Source: Euwallacea fornicatus (taxonomy: Eukaryota; Arthropoda; Insecta; Coleoptera; Curculionidae). Taken from it: a stretch of DNA of 64,000 bases. Below are positions 11,566-22,934 of the stretch, one piece after another; within the stretch, counting starts at the first letter, position 1, and every line of letters starts with the position of its first letter. The notes below the pieces were generated by a model that was given only the letters and a program-made list of their open reading frames with translations, was not told the DNA's origin and did not search any database. The translations under genes were made by a program, and so were the position numbers. The stretch spans positions 1,116,001 through 1,180,000 of the forward strand of contig NC_089561.1 in assembly GCF_040115645.1 (NCBI RefSeq), read 5' to 3'.

Positions 11566-13565
11566 AGCCCCTAGAGTGTCCCGAGGTCAGCCTTTACCCT
11601 TGGTAAAAAAGGGAAAAAAAATCTCCAATTAAGCAAACTCCAAGTTAGTTTCCTGTCTTGTAAAGGAGAAGAAAGAGCTTTTTCGTTTCGTAATCCTACC
11701 GGATCATTAATAAACCTTTCCCATATAGGTCTTTATTTGGCCCCAGGAAATGGCTGAGATCATTAGGCGGATCCATTTGAAGAAAAAGTTAACTCCTCCT
11801 ATCTTCTCGGTTCTGGGGTCTGCATGGATGGCTTACTGAAAATGAAAGGTTCGATACCGGTAGCAATAGTACCGCCCCCCAAGGGTCCTGCGCTGACCCG
11901 AATCCCTGAAAGGGGAGCCACAAAGGCCCGAAGTGGAAGGCAAACTCAAAGCCAATAACCCCTATTGGTCTATTGCTTTACTAAAAGTAAGATTTCCTTG
12001 TGCCGAATGATACCTGAAAAATGTCTATGTAACTGTCTACTTCGTCCTTAAAATGAAAGGATACAATAGCAATTTTCTCATGAATGAAAATCTCCCAGGT
12101 TCTACGCTGGGTAGTAAGGAACCGAGGGTTCGGAATCCCGTCGTCCTTTCCAAGAAAACTCGCTGTGGATTGCGGCTAAAATCTCTGTGATTCCCCCATG
12201 GTAATTCATCCTCTCACATGTACTCGCATGTTCAATTTTAATCTTTAGCGACCACGGTCAATTCCACGACTCAGCATTTCTTTTCGAGAGTGATCTGGGA
12301 CAGTGTGCCCCATTCTACTTCACGAAACAGGAGCCATTCGCATATGAAGTAACTGTCCAGTGTGCTTTTAAAACTTGCAATAAGTCCGTGGAGAATGGAC
12401 AAAGGGCGTCTCAAATTGAAGCCTTGGGCACATGAGTTTAACCTACTTCAGGATTCCTCAGTTGAACTCTAATTTTCCTTATAATTGGACGCAGACCCGT
12501 ATTGCTGTTGGTTGGTTAAAAAAATGTACAATTGGGCAATTTAAAAGTCACTTACCTTTGATAATCACTTTTTAGGTGCAAGATTCATTCAACTTGCCGG
12601 TTCACACTTCTTAATGATCACGAGTCAAAACTGTTTTAAGTTTACTCGTAAAACGCATCACTCTTAGGAGACTCTTCACTCTCTTCTAGAGCCAATTTTC
12701 TTCTGACATATCACTCAATAACCCACAAATTGCTGCTGCACACAACTGTTATTTTCCTTCTGCACAATTACGTAATCAGTCTTAATCGTTCGCTTCCTAC
12801 GAGGTTGAACAACACAGCCGGCTGTTTGTTTTACCGTTTCTTCCTCACTTCAGTTGGTTTTAGAAAACTCTGAAATTTCTGTGCGATCCTCTCCTCTTAT
12901 CGCACACATTTGCTCCTAGATCTATAGCCTCTGGAGGCTCAAGCAGGGATTCCATGGGGTCAAATGACCGCTCGCAGTCAACGGGTGAACTCAGTATTCG
13001 TTGGTCAGTACTATTTCAGTTGGTTTAAGCACACGCAGGCAACACACCACAAAACTGCAGTTGGTTAATCCACTGAGCTGACATTAACTTGAAATTTGAC
13101 AAGTCACCGATTTTCCGAATGAACTTTTTTAAGACGGTCCGGAAAGCTTCGGTAAAGTCACTTTCCCACCCCCGTCCTTCCTACTTTGCGATCCCTTTCG
13201 CTGTGAAATCGCACTGGGATTCATAGTCGGACACTCGTTTATGTTACTGTTTTGCCAAATCAAATGAAAATTACGAAAAATATCTGAAACGTCGACTAAA
13301 ATTAGTCCTAAAAACTATGGTATGCGACCGGAAATGTGTTTACTAGGGCCGTTCAAGCTTCCCGGTGGCGCGCTCTGCAAAGCGCTACTTTCCGGTCTTG
13401 CAGCGTAATCATGGTCGATTTTTTAAGGAGCCCTCAGGACTGCCAATGTCGGCGAGAGAGTTTACGGACGTAGTGCAAAAAATGCGAGTTTCTGAAAGTT
13501 TGCCTTGGTCCAGAACTCCAGTAAAAAAACCGAATTCGGTGAACTCCTCGGGAACGGAGCTCCGA
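11566..13565. other. non-coding stretch just beyond the Antp 3' end
   Basis: No gene recognised. Base composition here is more balanced than in the AT-rich block that begins at about 13,600, and this change supports placing the transcript end there. Confidence 0.4.
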
Positions 13566-13606
13566 GCGGCAGAACGAAAAGAAAAAAATTTGCAATATCG
13601 TTTATT
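13566..13606 (-). terminator. Antp poly(A) site
   Basis: On the minus strand the hexamer AATAAA occupies 13,606-13,601. It is followed about 10 nt later by TTGCA, giving a CA cleavage point at 13,591, and then by a T-rich downstream element (TTTTTTTCTTTTC, 13,590-13,574). That is a complete insect cleavage and polyadenylation signal. A second AATAAA lies at 13,777-13,772. The sharp drop in AT content below 13,590 agrees with a transcript end here. Confidence 0.6.
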
Positions 13607-13813
13607 TTATACATATATTAATTATGTATATAAGATGAAATCCACAAGACAAAAATCCAAATATTAAAAGTATTTAGACTCAAAATATAATTTATATGAG
13701 GTTAAAATTATATGTATAAATTTATATTACAATAACGTGTCGTCATTTACAAAATTAAAAATAAAACAAATTTTATTCGCAAAAAGAATTAGAGTGACGT
13801 AGTAGTATGTAAA

Positions 13814-14356
13814 ACGTATAACTACTTATACTAGAATTATTACACCACAGCACGAATAACTATTATAGTAATCTAATAGAAAATTTACCATACGTTTGTG
13901 GAAATGTCTTTAATATAAGTCTTAAAACCACACTTCCACTAAAGCATAGGAAATCGACAATGTTTTACTCAAATAGGTACAAATATACAGCATGTATCGA
14001 CAAGTAAAAACAACAAAAAAATGCACAGTTCTTCAATTCTTGCGACTTTCAACCCAATAAAAACTGTTTCTATGAATCGCTAATAATTATTGAATTTTGT
14101 ACATCAACTTTTGTATACTCAAATAAAACCTCTAAGGGCATAGTACGTATACTTGGATTTAGTGACGTAATTTTACGTATTTTGGGTTTCGCTTAATTAA
14201 CGACTTGGCCTAATTAAATAATTTTCAACGTTTAAAAAATATCTTCTCTTGTATATTCTAAGGGAATTTTGAAATAAGTACGTATGCAAAATGCAATATC
14301 AATAATTGAACTTATCAAGTTAGATCTGTAAAAAAGTCACAGGAAAACTTACGTAT
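13814..14356 (-). promoter_or_regulatory. cluster of miR-iab-4 / miR-iab-8 5p seed-match sites
   Basis: The mRNA is the minus strand, so a target site shows the miRNA-like sequence on the plus strand. I see ACGTATA at 13,814-13,820 (iab-4-5p nt 1-7), TACGTATACT at 14,144-14,153 (iab-4-5p nt 1-9 and iab-8-5p nt 2-11), TTACGTAT at 14,173-14,180 and again at 14,349-14,356 (iab-8-5p nt 1-8), and TACGTAT at 14,279-14,285 (iab-8-5p nt 2-8). miRNA sequences are recalled from Drosophila, where both miRNAs are made from opposite strands of one locus between abd-A and Abd-B and are known to repress Antp and Ubx. Five sites in 550 nt are more than expected by chance, although AT-rich DNA raises the background. 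Confidence 0.5.
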
Positions 14357-15021
14357 TTCGAGTATTTCTTTGTATCAACAATATGCTATTAATTATTATT
14401 TTTTATACAGGGGGTTTTAGGGGATTTCGAGTTTGGTTCCGTGAACGAGGAAGCTAAGCATTTTACCGTTTAAAACGTTATGTCAAAGGGGGGTATGGAA
14501 ACTGTCAAAAACGAGCGATCCGCTGGTGAGAATTGGCATAGTCGTAACTATGGACCTATGGGCGTTCAACAAACTGAAGTACTGTAGACGGCAGATTTGC
14601 GTCACTCTTCGATCGTTCACTCCGTATTCAGGAGACTTTCTAGCATCAAATATATATCTTTTACCTACTCATCGCTCAAAAACCAACCCACAAAACCCCC
14701 AGAACACTTATCCATTACACTAACTTTGGCATGAGAGTGCGTAGTTTAAACATCGTATATTTCATATCCTTTCCGTCCTGACACTATTTACAAGTTTTTT
14801 AAAGAATTCCATTTCAACCAAATATACATATAATATATTAATTGAAGAATATCTACAGCTTTTAGGTAATAGATTTCTACTTAGGTTTTAGTACATTGGG
14901 TCAAACGAAATTGGACCTTGTTTCCGTTCAGACAATCAGGAAGCGTTTGACTGTTGGTCGCAACCAGTAAATTTGGAATTCGTCCCGAAAGTCTGATAAA
15001 TGAAAAAAAAAATCAACATTG

Positions 15022-15400
15022 TATACAGGGTGTCCCATTTAACAAGGTTAGTCTTGGGGATCTATTCGATGTCGGTTAAATTGGGAAAAAGTTGTGTAGG
15101 CACGTGCAAGATGAATCTCAGAATGGTCGTTTCTGAGAATCTTGAAAAGCAGCACAGACGCGGTGATCATGTGGTCCATAAACCCACACAGTAAACTTTG
15201 CATCCAGGTTTTCGCAACTGATCATTTTCCTGCACCCTGTGCCCATCGAACCGAATGGAAATTAAGTTTAATCCAGGCTAGTATTATTCGGGATGCAAGA
15301 GAAGACTTTTTCCGAATTCGATCAACGTCGACCTTACCTTCGACGATTCCCAAGGTCCGCACAACGGTTCGTGGGTTAGTTATATGGGACAGAGTGTATA
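15022..15400. mobile_element. 379-bp inverted-repeat element (MITE-like) inside the Antp 3' UTR
   Basis: The left end at 15,022 reads TATACAGGGTGTCCCA. The right end, read inwards on the minus strand from 15,400, is TATACACTCTGTCCCA, so 13 of 16 positions agree as a terminal inverted repeat. Nothing in the interior resembles a transposase. The ends match those of larger transposase-bearing copies at 37,836 and 55,522. This suggests a non-autonomous member of the same Tc1/mariner-like family, for which a TA target duplication is expected. Confidence 0.55.
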
Positions 15401-16067
15401 TAGTGATCACAAATCACTAACCAACAAAATACTAATTATTGTACCATTTTGTTTAAAACAATTTGCATCTTATTTCTTCTTCTTCTTGTCTTTGCTGCGC
15501 CATTTTTTTACTAAATTGCACATTTCACTGGCCTCTTAATTGTTAATTTTCTTTTAGAGTCCACGCATTTTTCAAAAGTTTTAAAGTAACAACAATTGCT
15601 GGTAAAATAGCTCAGGAATTCCACGAGGTCGAGCAACTTTCTGAGGCAATTTCGGGCATATCACACATCGCGGAGCTATTTCACCAGCACGCAAAACTAG
15701 GGACTAAAATAATAATATAAAAGTTGTACGGGGCACACATTAGAACCTACTCGAATAAAAAGATCTATGTTTATCTACAATAATAATATAAATAATAAAT
15801 AAAACTATGTAAAACGCTTCTTCTTTTTAACTTGGAACTAAGTATACACAGAAAAGGAGGTCATTACGGTTGTAAAGTTAATTTGGACGGAACCAGGACT
15901 GCAAGCGATGAGTGTCACGCCCCAAATTGCAGCCCGGGCCCCAAGGAGCCAGGACCTGTTCGAACATTATAACATTATCCTTTCCAGAGGCGTATCCTCC
16001 AGAAAAACAAAATGCAATGACTACAATGGGTTCATTAGGTACTCTGTTCACTGCTGGGAGATCACTC

Positions 16068-16436
<369 letters not shown>

Positions 16437-16740
16437 TTAACTTCTAAGCGTTTCTCACACCCAGAAACATTTGACCCAGATGCGGCCCCTTGATGGGCAA
16501 ACTACAACATAAACTATTTCACATCACAAATTTGGGCATGTAGATTGAAATAAGGAGTAAGGTTCGGGTCAGGTGAGTAGGCAGGCTGGGCTTATTTATA
16601 AATGTCATACGAAGCTGGTAATCTAAAGCTCGGATCGGGGCACAGGCATTTTGCAGAAACGTTTGTTAATGACCGTATTCTGGAGTTTTTCCCGGCCCAT
16701 GGCGATTATTCATACGTAACCTCCTTGGAATCTCTCTTCG

Positions 16741-16911
16741 TATACAGGGGGGTTCACCGTAGGTAAAGTGGTTACGAGAAAAGGGACGCATGATCTTTCT
16801 GCGTATATGCAAATATTCACGGGGTGCGCTGTGAATTAAAAAAAAAGTAAAAAAACAATTGCTGACCATCGCGAAATTGATGAAATGTTTAAAAATCCGG
16901 CACCCTGTATC
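16741..16911. mobile_element. 171-bp short inverted-repeat element
   Basis: The left end TATACAGGGGGGTTC at 16,741 is mirrored by CCGGCACCCTGTAT ending at 16,910, which reads ATACAGGGTGCCGG on the minus strand. Only about 8-12 bases of the ends match. The inner part next to the right end (ATTTTTAAACATTTCAT..TTCGCGATGGTC on the minus strand) resembles the sequence that follows the repeat end at 18,831, so these belong to one dispersed family. Confidence 0.45.
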
Positions 16912-17572
16912 TCGGAATCTTAGCGCTTTCGGCCGCACGTTTGCAGGAACTTTCTCTCCTTAAATGCCCTACGAAGTTGTGTCCTGAATTTACGTTAGGA
17001 AACACCCTGCATGGGTGGGTGTGTTGCCCCATCGGCATAGAATATGGTCAGCGGTGCCACCACGAGGCCCGAAGCACTCTGTATGTTACATGACTGTGGA
17101 TATGGATTCTGTCATAACGATTAATCCTGGTGTATGGATGAAGACGTAATCCGTACCTCTCTTTAAATATTCCGGCGCTTCAACATCGCGCTCAAGAACT
17201 TCCAGAATTTAGAAAACGTTCAAATGCGACTATTTCGACATGAAAACGTGAAGAACTTTAACTATAAATAATTTCTAGGTTTACACTTCTCGGGGTTTCT
17301 GCATCAATCCGGCGATAACTCCGCTCACAAGCAAATTGTTTTCCACCGAAGTTGAAAGACATCTCTGCGGATTTAACACCTTTCAAGAGCTCACATGACC
17401 ACCCTCGGAGTCAGACAAAACAGGATCAAATAAAGCTTTCAGCTTTTTCAATTTCGGCGTATTTTAAACACCCGTTTTCTGCACACATGTCATGGTGTCA
17501 CTTTCCTTTGGAGAAGAGACGGAAACGGCCATTCGTCTACGTCAATCCCCCTAACTCCGTTTTCGTGTTGGT

Positions 17573-17628
17573 TCACCCCCCGAGCGAGCGAGCGAGCGAG
17601 CTCGGGGGGCGAAAAGCTCGGGGTGAAA
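17573..17628. repeat. (GCGA)n block forming a nested G/C hairpin
   Basis: TTCACCCCCCGAGC at 17,573 is followed by about four GAGC/GCGA repeats. After it come GCTCGGGGGGCGAA (17,600-17,613) and GCTCGGGGTGAA (17,616-17,627), both near-perfect complements of the first arm. The arm can pair with either copy, so two alternative stem-loops are possible. It lies in the large Antp intron in otherwise AT-rich DNA. Confidence 0.75.
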
Positions 17629-18230
17629 AATAATTGAAGACGCCATCACGATTCGGATGCTGAATACCAACTAATTAATGGCGGAAGCAGTTTTTTTGTT
17701 TACCTGGAGATGATCGGAGTTTAAGGGAATTTAAGGTGATTTTTTTATCCTGCAGATGATGCCGCAGCAACAGTAGCGGCAGTGACAGTGAAATAAGCGC
17801 AATTATGGCATTTTCCCAAGCCGTGAGAGTTAATTAAAGATAAAAGAAGATCATGGCATGGACCTAATCAGGCTTCATGTCTGTGTAAAGATAAATCAAA
17901 TTCAAAACGGGCCGTTCGAAAATAATTACACGTCTTGTTCGAGGCTTGGCCGCGTTCATCACGGCGAGCACCATCCGAATCTAATATCGTTAATTAGATA
18001 AACGAAAAACCTTTGGGGAATCGGCTGAATTTTAAAAAGAATTCTCTGCTGGCGATATTAATGTGTTGCTCTCGTCCCAGACTTCAAAAGAGAGAGGAGG
18101 CGAAAAAAATTAACTCGATTCCACCAGCTTATTTATATTCATTGAAATGAAGACGCCACGGTTACAGGAATTTCGGAAAATGAGCCAGGCTCGAAGGGAC
18201 TCGTAGTACTGAAGGACTTTTCGTCACATG

Positions 18231-18870
18231 TACAGGGTGTAAGAAAAAAGCGTCGCGTCACGAAGCGTCACCTTTTCCAATGGGACCATCTGCATTTTTT
18301 TCACACGACAGAATCCGCTCTTTATCCTGTGTTGGTTACCAGTTGTTTTTTTCCCCGGGGTGCAGTTGCCCGAAGCTACGGCGCCTCGAGGAGAAATTTT
18401 TTAGATATTTGCAGCGCCCCCGTAAAAAAAACTATATCCCCTCCAGTTTGTGTCGAATTTTGACACTTCTAAGATCTCATGCGAGATCCCCGCAGAAGGC
18501 GCAAACGCTCATTCGTCCCAAAAGACATACAGGGCGTTCGCAATAACAACTTTAATTTCCACCTTCTCGACTTCGATTGTCTCGATTTTTCCAAATGGAT
18601 GTGTGTTTTTACGACGCGGGACGATGAAAAATTCAGTTTTTTTCCATCTTGGTATAAAACAAAATCATTTATCTTAAGCGTTAATGGAACGATTAATTAT
18701 TTCGGGATTCATGCCTATGGCGTGCGTTGCCATGGTTTCGACGTGGGTTGTTGTATGTTGTACGCACAGCTCACAGGAACAAATATTTAGATCGAATCAA
18801 GTAAGGTCCGAAGACGCGTAGTTTCCAACGTACAGAGTGTTTAGATTCTTTTTTAAATATTTCAAAAGCG
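18231..18870. mobile_element. nested short repeats with TACAGGGTGT-type ends
   Basis: Three ends in the same orientation lie within 600 bp: TACAGGGTGT at 18,231, TACAGGGCGT at 18,528 and TACAGAGTGT at 18,831. No matching right ends were found for them, so the exact element limits are unknown. The sequence between them shows no transposase motif. I infer a nest of truncated insertions of the family seen at 15,022 and 37,836. Confidence 0.4.
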
Positions 18871-21800
18871 AGTTGGTTTGCATCGAGAGAATGGCCGGAA
18901 TTTTGAAAATTTCTCGCAAACCACTCATCGTTTGCTTTCCACGTATTTTATATTAATTTTTCTGCATCTACATAAAACTCTAGATTATGGTGCATTGTCA
19001 ATGTCGTACGACTCTTCAATTTTTTCTGGCCAAAATCGCTAATCGCGGAGATATTTTAGCAGGGAAAAAATGTTTGTCTTCGTGTCCTTCGTCTTTACTA
19101 AGAGAAAATTAAATTGACTTCTCCTGAGTAATTTAAAAAAATCGCACCTAGGGGCCCATAGCGGTTTTTTGGTGGGCTCAGGAATGAGCAATTATTTTTT
19201 ATCTGGAAAACGGCCACTTGAGCAGCAACGCAATAAGAAGCCCTTCTTATCGAGACCTGACGGAATATGGAAAAAACGTATTCGTATTAAAAAAAAAAAA
19301 GGTCAGTGGCATGCCGTTTTTCCCGTTGAGAACGTGCCGTTGAGCGGTCGCACGGTCGCCCCTGGTGTAGGTGGAAATGTTCCACCTACTCGAGAACATA
19401 CGCACTTATCCCGCCATGGCGTGTCCCTAATTTCACGTCCTCATCCCGAACCGTTTAGCTAACTTCGCTGCGTCCAAACGTTTATTTCTATGAGCTCCAC
19501 GTCCCGCGAAAGCTCATCCACATGCTTATGAAACGCCCCGTACGCACATGGACGGAGATTATCACCAAACCTTCTAGATGTTTCCATTTGGAAGTTACAG
19601 ATAATTTTTCCATCGATACGCCTTCGTACGGAGAATCCCCGCATATTCTTCGAAGCCTATTAAAATAAGGAAGGGGCCGGCCATGTTGGATACGAAAGGC
19701 ATTTTTGTTACTAATTAGAAACGCTGTCATGCAAGAAGATTGATGATGGTTTTAGGAACCGAATCTACCATATTGCGGCACCTATAATGAGCTATGGGTT
19801 GTTGGGAGGTCGCTGTCTAACAAGAAACAGGTACACCAAATTGAATTTTTTCCGTTTCGGTGTTTAATTGGGTTGGAGTATATACAAGACATAGGTCGCG
19901 CTGTAGATAACACTAATGTGGTTTTAAGCGAGTGCTAAATGTTAAAAAGTTGGAAAATGCCAACAAATCTCAATATCTAGTCACGAAAGTGAATAAATTT
20001 GCATCGCTAAATATGTTTACTTTTTATATTTCAGCGCTGAGGTAATAAATAAATTATTAACCGTTTTCAGTTTTTAATTTATGAAGAAAAGAAGATAATA
20101 AATTAATACGTATCATACCGAGATTTATTACTAACTGTTCAGTCTGTACGTCCCGCAGAGTTGACTGGATAAGCTGGGCAAATTTATGTCTTTGGAAGTT
20201 GAACGCGTTTTTTTTCTCCTGCGAGGAATATGTAATTTTTACTGTTATAACAGTGTTCAGGTTATTAATTATGACAGGTATGTTAGATCCAACCAATACG
20301 TATTCGAAAAAATACCTGCCTTCTCCAGGGAAAAAGGAAATAATGACCGAACGTCCCTCACACGGGGCTCTAGGCGGTCACAGAGCTTGCATCCGAGATA
20401 ATGAGCTTATAAATGTGGCATAAATCATTCTATGTTATTCTCTTTTAGAGCGAATTTCGAAACAACCGCCACGTAATAATTACAATTAGTTCAGGTTTAA
20501 TAAGAAAACTGTCGAAGATTCTTAGCGGTCGAGCTGATTGTGATTGATCGCTGTTAATCTCTCGGCGAATTAACCTTCACGTTTTAAGAAATTACTACCG
20601 GCATGTTTGGTCGAAAAAATTCAGTTAAGGTTGGTTTTTGAATGGTTGAGTAATTTGTTCGACTTCGAACGAGTCAGTAAATGCGATTGGTCCAAGTTCG
20701 TTAGTCTTTGGAGCATGGGAAAAAGAGGAAGTTTCTGCGCTGCTGAGATTGCTCGCAAAGGAACTTTGCAGTGGGTGTTTATGGCAATAAATAAAGAATA
20801 AGTAGAAAATAATAAACGCGAAATGAACGCTGAGAAATAAGTTCCATCGGGGAAACCGCCCGGGTCGACGTCGGCCCAACGTCACGAGTGGGGAGTTAAT
20901 AATTTTTTTCCCTTAACTCGTGAAAATCCCCTTTTAACTGGAGTTAAGTAGGAGCTCGCGGAACATCTGCGAGTCGTACAGCCACTGAGGTTAATCCCAG
21001 AATTCGAAAGTCTACCTGGAGCTACAAACCGCCAAAGAAATTTACAGAATTTTCGAATAACGCGCGCATCGGTATTAAACAATATAGCAGCGGATGCATT
21101 ATTCAGGAACTGAAGAAATCCACAAGGCCGGATAAACTACGTGGACCCATCGTACACGCCCTAAGAGCGGATAACAAGGCCAAGAGATTTAGGGAGGAGG
21201 AGACGCCCTCTAAATGGAGTTGGTGGGAACTTCCGAAACCGAAATATCAGTTTTTGCGAATTTTCCACCTGTACGACGACACCATTTCTGCCCAAAGATT
21301 TTAGAAAATCCGCTCTTCAGTGGGACTCTCCTCCGGAGACAAATGCAGTGGTTGAACTGACAAGGGATCACCGAAACGAGATATCGGAAAATACTCCTGC
21401 GAAGGGGGGAAAAATCGAAGATACCACCCCACGTAGCTGCGCCAGAGGGAACGTTTCCTTAAGCATCAGCGTGTAGATTTCATCGCTGGATATCGAGATG
21501 TGGAAAGCTAATAGTGGCGAAGATTTCGATTAACGAAGGACCTGAGGACTAAAACCCGTCAAATGGGGTGCGACACTGCATTAAGAAGATTTTCGTTTTG
21601 GAAGATCTGCCACCTCCAGCAAACCAGTACCTCCGAATCGACCATCGGGCACTCCCCGTCTTCCATCCGTCCCCGAAAATGACAATTTTAAGGCTTGACA
21701 CACTATAGAAACAAACCACTGGAAAGCAATGGAAGTTCCTCGTGGGCAAACACAATAAAGCAATAAAAACGCTATTGGAACATAGAATCCTATGAATGCG

Positions 21801-22934
21801 ACTAATCCACGACTCAATCGGAGGATTAAATCGGGGGCAAGGGAAACCGATAGTTAAGTGAAAAAAAGGCGAACCTAATTTTGACACACGTGTAGGGGGA
21901 ACACGTTTGAACCTGAAAATTGTGCTGGATATACTCATATAAAATGACGAGGCAGTACCGGTGCTTCCTACTCGATAATAAGCCATTTGTAAATGACATC
22001 CATGTTCCTTTCTTGTCGCCCATGTTACAAATGTGTTCTAATTCTGGGCTCTGGTAAATGAGAGCCACCGAAACGGTTTCTCCAAACATTCGTGTATTAT
22101 TAATGTTATATCAAGAAATATTAATAACGTCAGGGCGTTACGTATTTGTCATGTTGGAAGTCTTGGAAAAAACGCCAAGCCCCAGTTAATAACATTTCTC
22201 ACGGAGAGTAAATAGACCATTAGGCAAATCGCTCTGAAGACACGGGTTTAGATTAATTCGAGGGGCAACTGTTCAAAAAGCTGTTGCACAAGCAGGTCAC
22301 TCGCATTTGCTACAAATACCACCACGGAGAGAAAAAAGCCTAATTTCCATTATGGCGGACTGTGCAGAGGGATGTCGACCCACATCAAACCCATGTAAAA
22401 AAATCAGCTGCAGCAGGTGACTCAACGACATGGAAATTTAATTAAATCGGTCACAGTCTGACCGTCCTTTATACTCGAACCTCCAACAGCTGAATAAACG
22501 AATGAATATCCCGAAAATGTAAAATGGAAGAAAGACCCTATTATTTCGTAGATTATACAATTGTGTGTCGACGCACAATACATGGCGATTTTTCATTGTC
22601 GTCCACGCTATTGTGGGAGAGCCGCCACTGATATCTCTGTTAGGATTTGATGGAAATGAAACGTTCGCTCGACGGTCGTTACTCATTTTTTAGTGTAATG
22701 AAATGTTAGATATGGCGTTTTTGTGGTGCTATTACAGACTTTGAATAATCGAAGTCATTAGCTGGATTATGGAGGAATTTTGAATTTGGTTCGAGACCGA
22801 CGGGGACACTTAAGGCAGTGCCACTCATGGCGGAGGAAGATCGAACGCGAACAATCCCCGAATGCAAACACGAAATTTTTCCTCAAAGAAAAAAAAAACG
22901 AATAGTCAGAACGTCACACGAAAACACGCGGTGG

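Larger units (their letters stand above)
13591..16067 (-). other. Antp: probable 3' untranslated region of Antp
   Basis: About 2.48 kb of AT-rich sequence runs from the Antp stop codon to the poly(A) site near 13,591. It has no coding potential on the minus strand. Long 3' UTRs with regulatory elements are known for insect Antp genes. Within it are a cluster of seed matches to the posterior Hox microRNAs (13,814-14,356) and an inverted-repeat element (15,022-15,400). The stretch from 14,402 starts TATACAGGGGG on the plus strand and may be a further repeat insertion. The limits are inferred: an earlier poly(A) site would shorten the UTR and could exclude the miRNA sites. Confidence 0.5.

Noticed and set aside
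15022..15037. The motif TACAGGGT in transposon ends is the complement of the miR-10-5p seed, suggesting a miR-10 site in the Antp 3' UTR.
   Set aside because: The complement lies on the plus strand. The Antp mRNA is the minus strand and carries the miRNA-like sense sequence, which cannot pair. The match is a by-product of the transposon terminus.
20945..21306. 118-codon stop-to-stop plus-strand frame with plausible-looking charged sequence in the Antp intron.
   Set aside because: No ATG, no known motif, and frames of this length are expected several times by chance at this composition.
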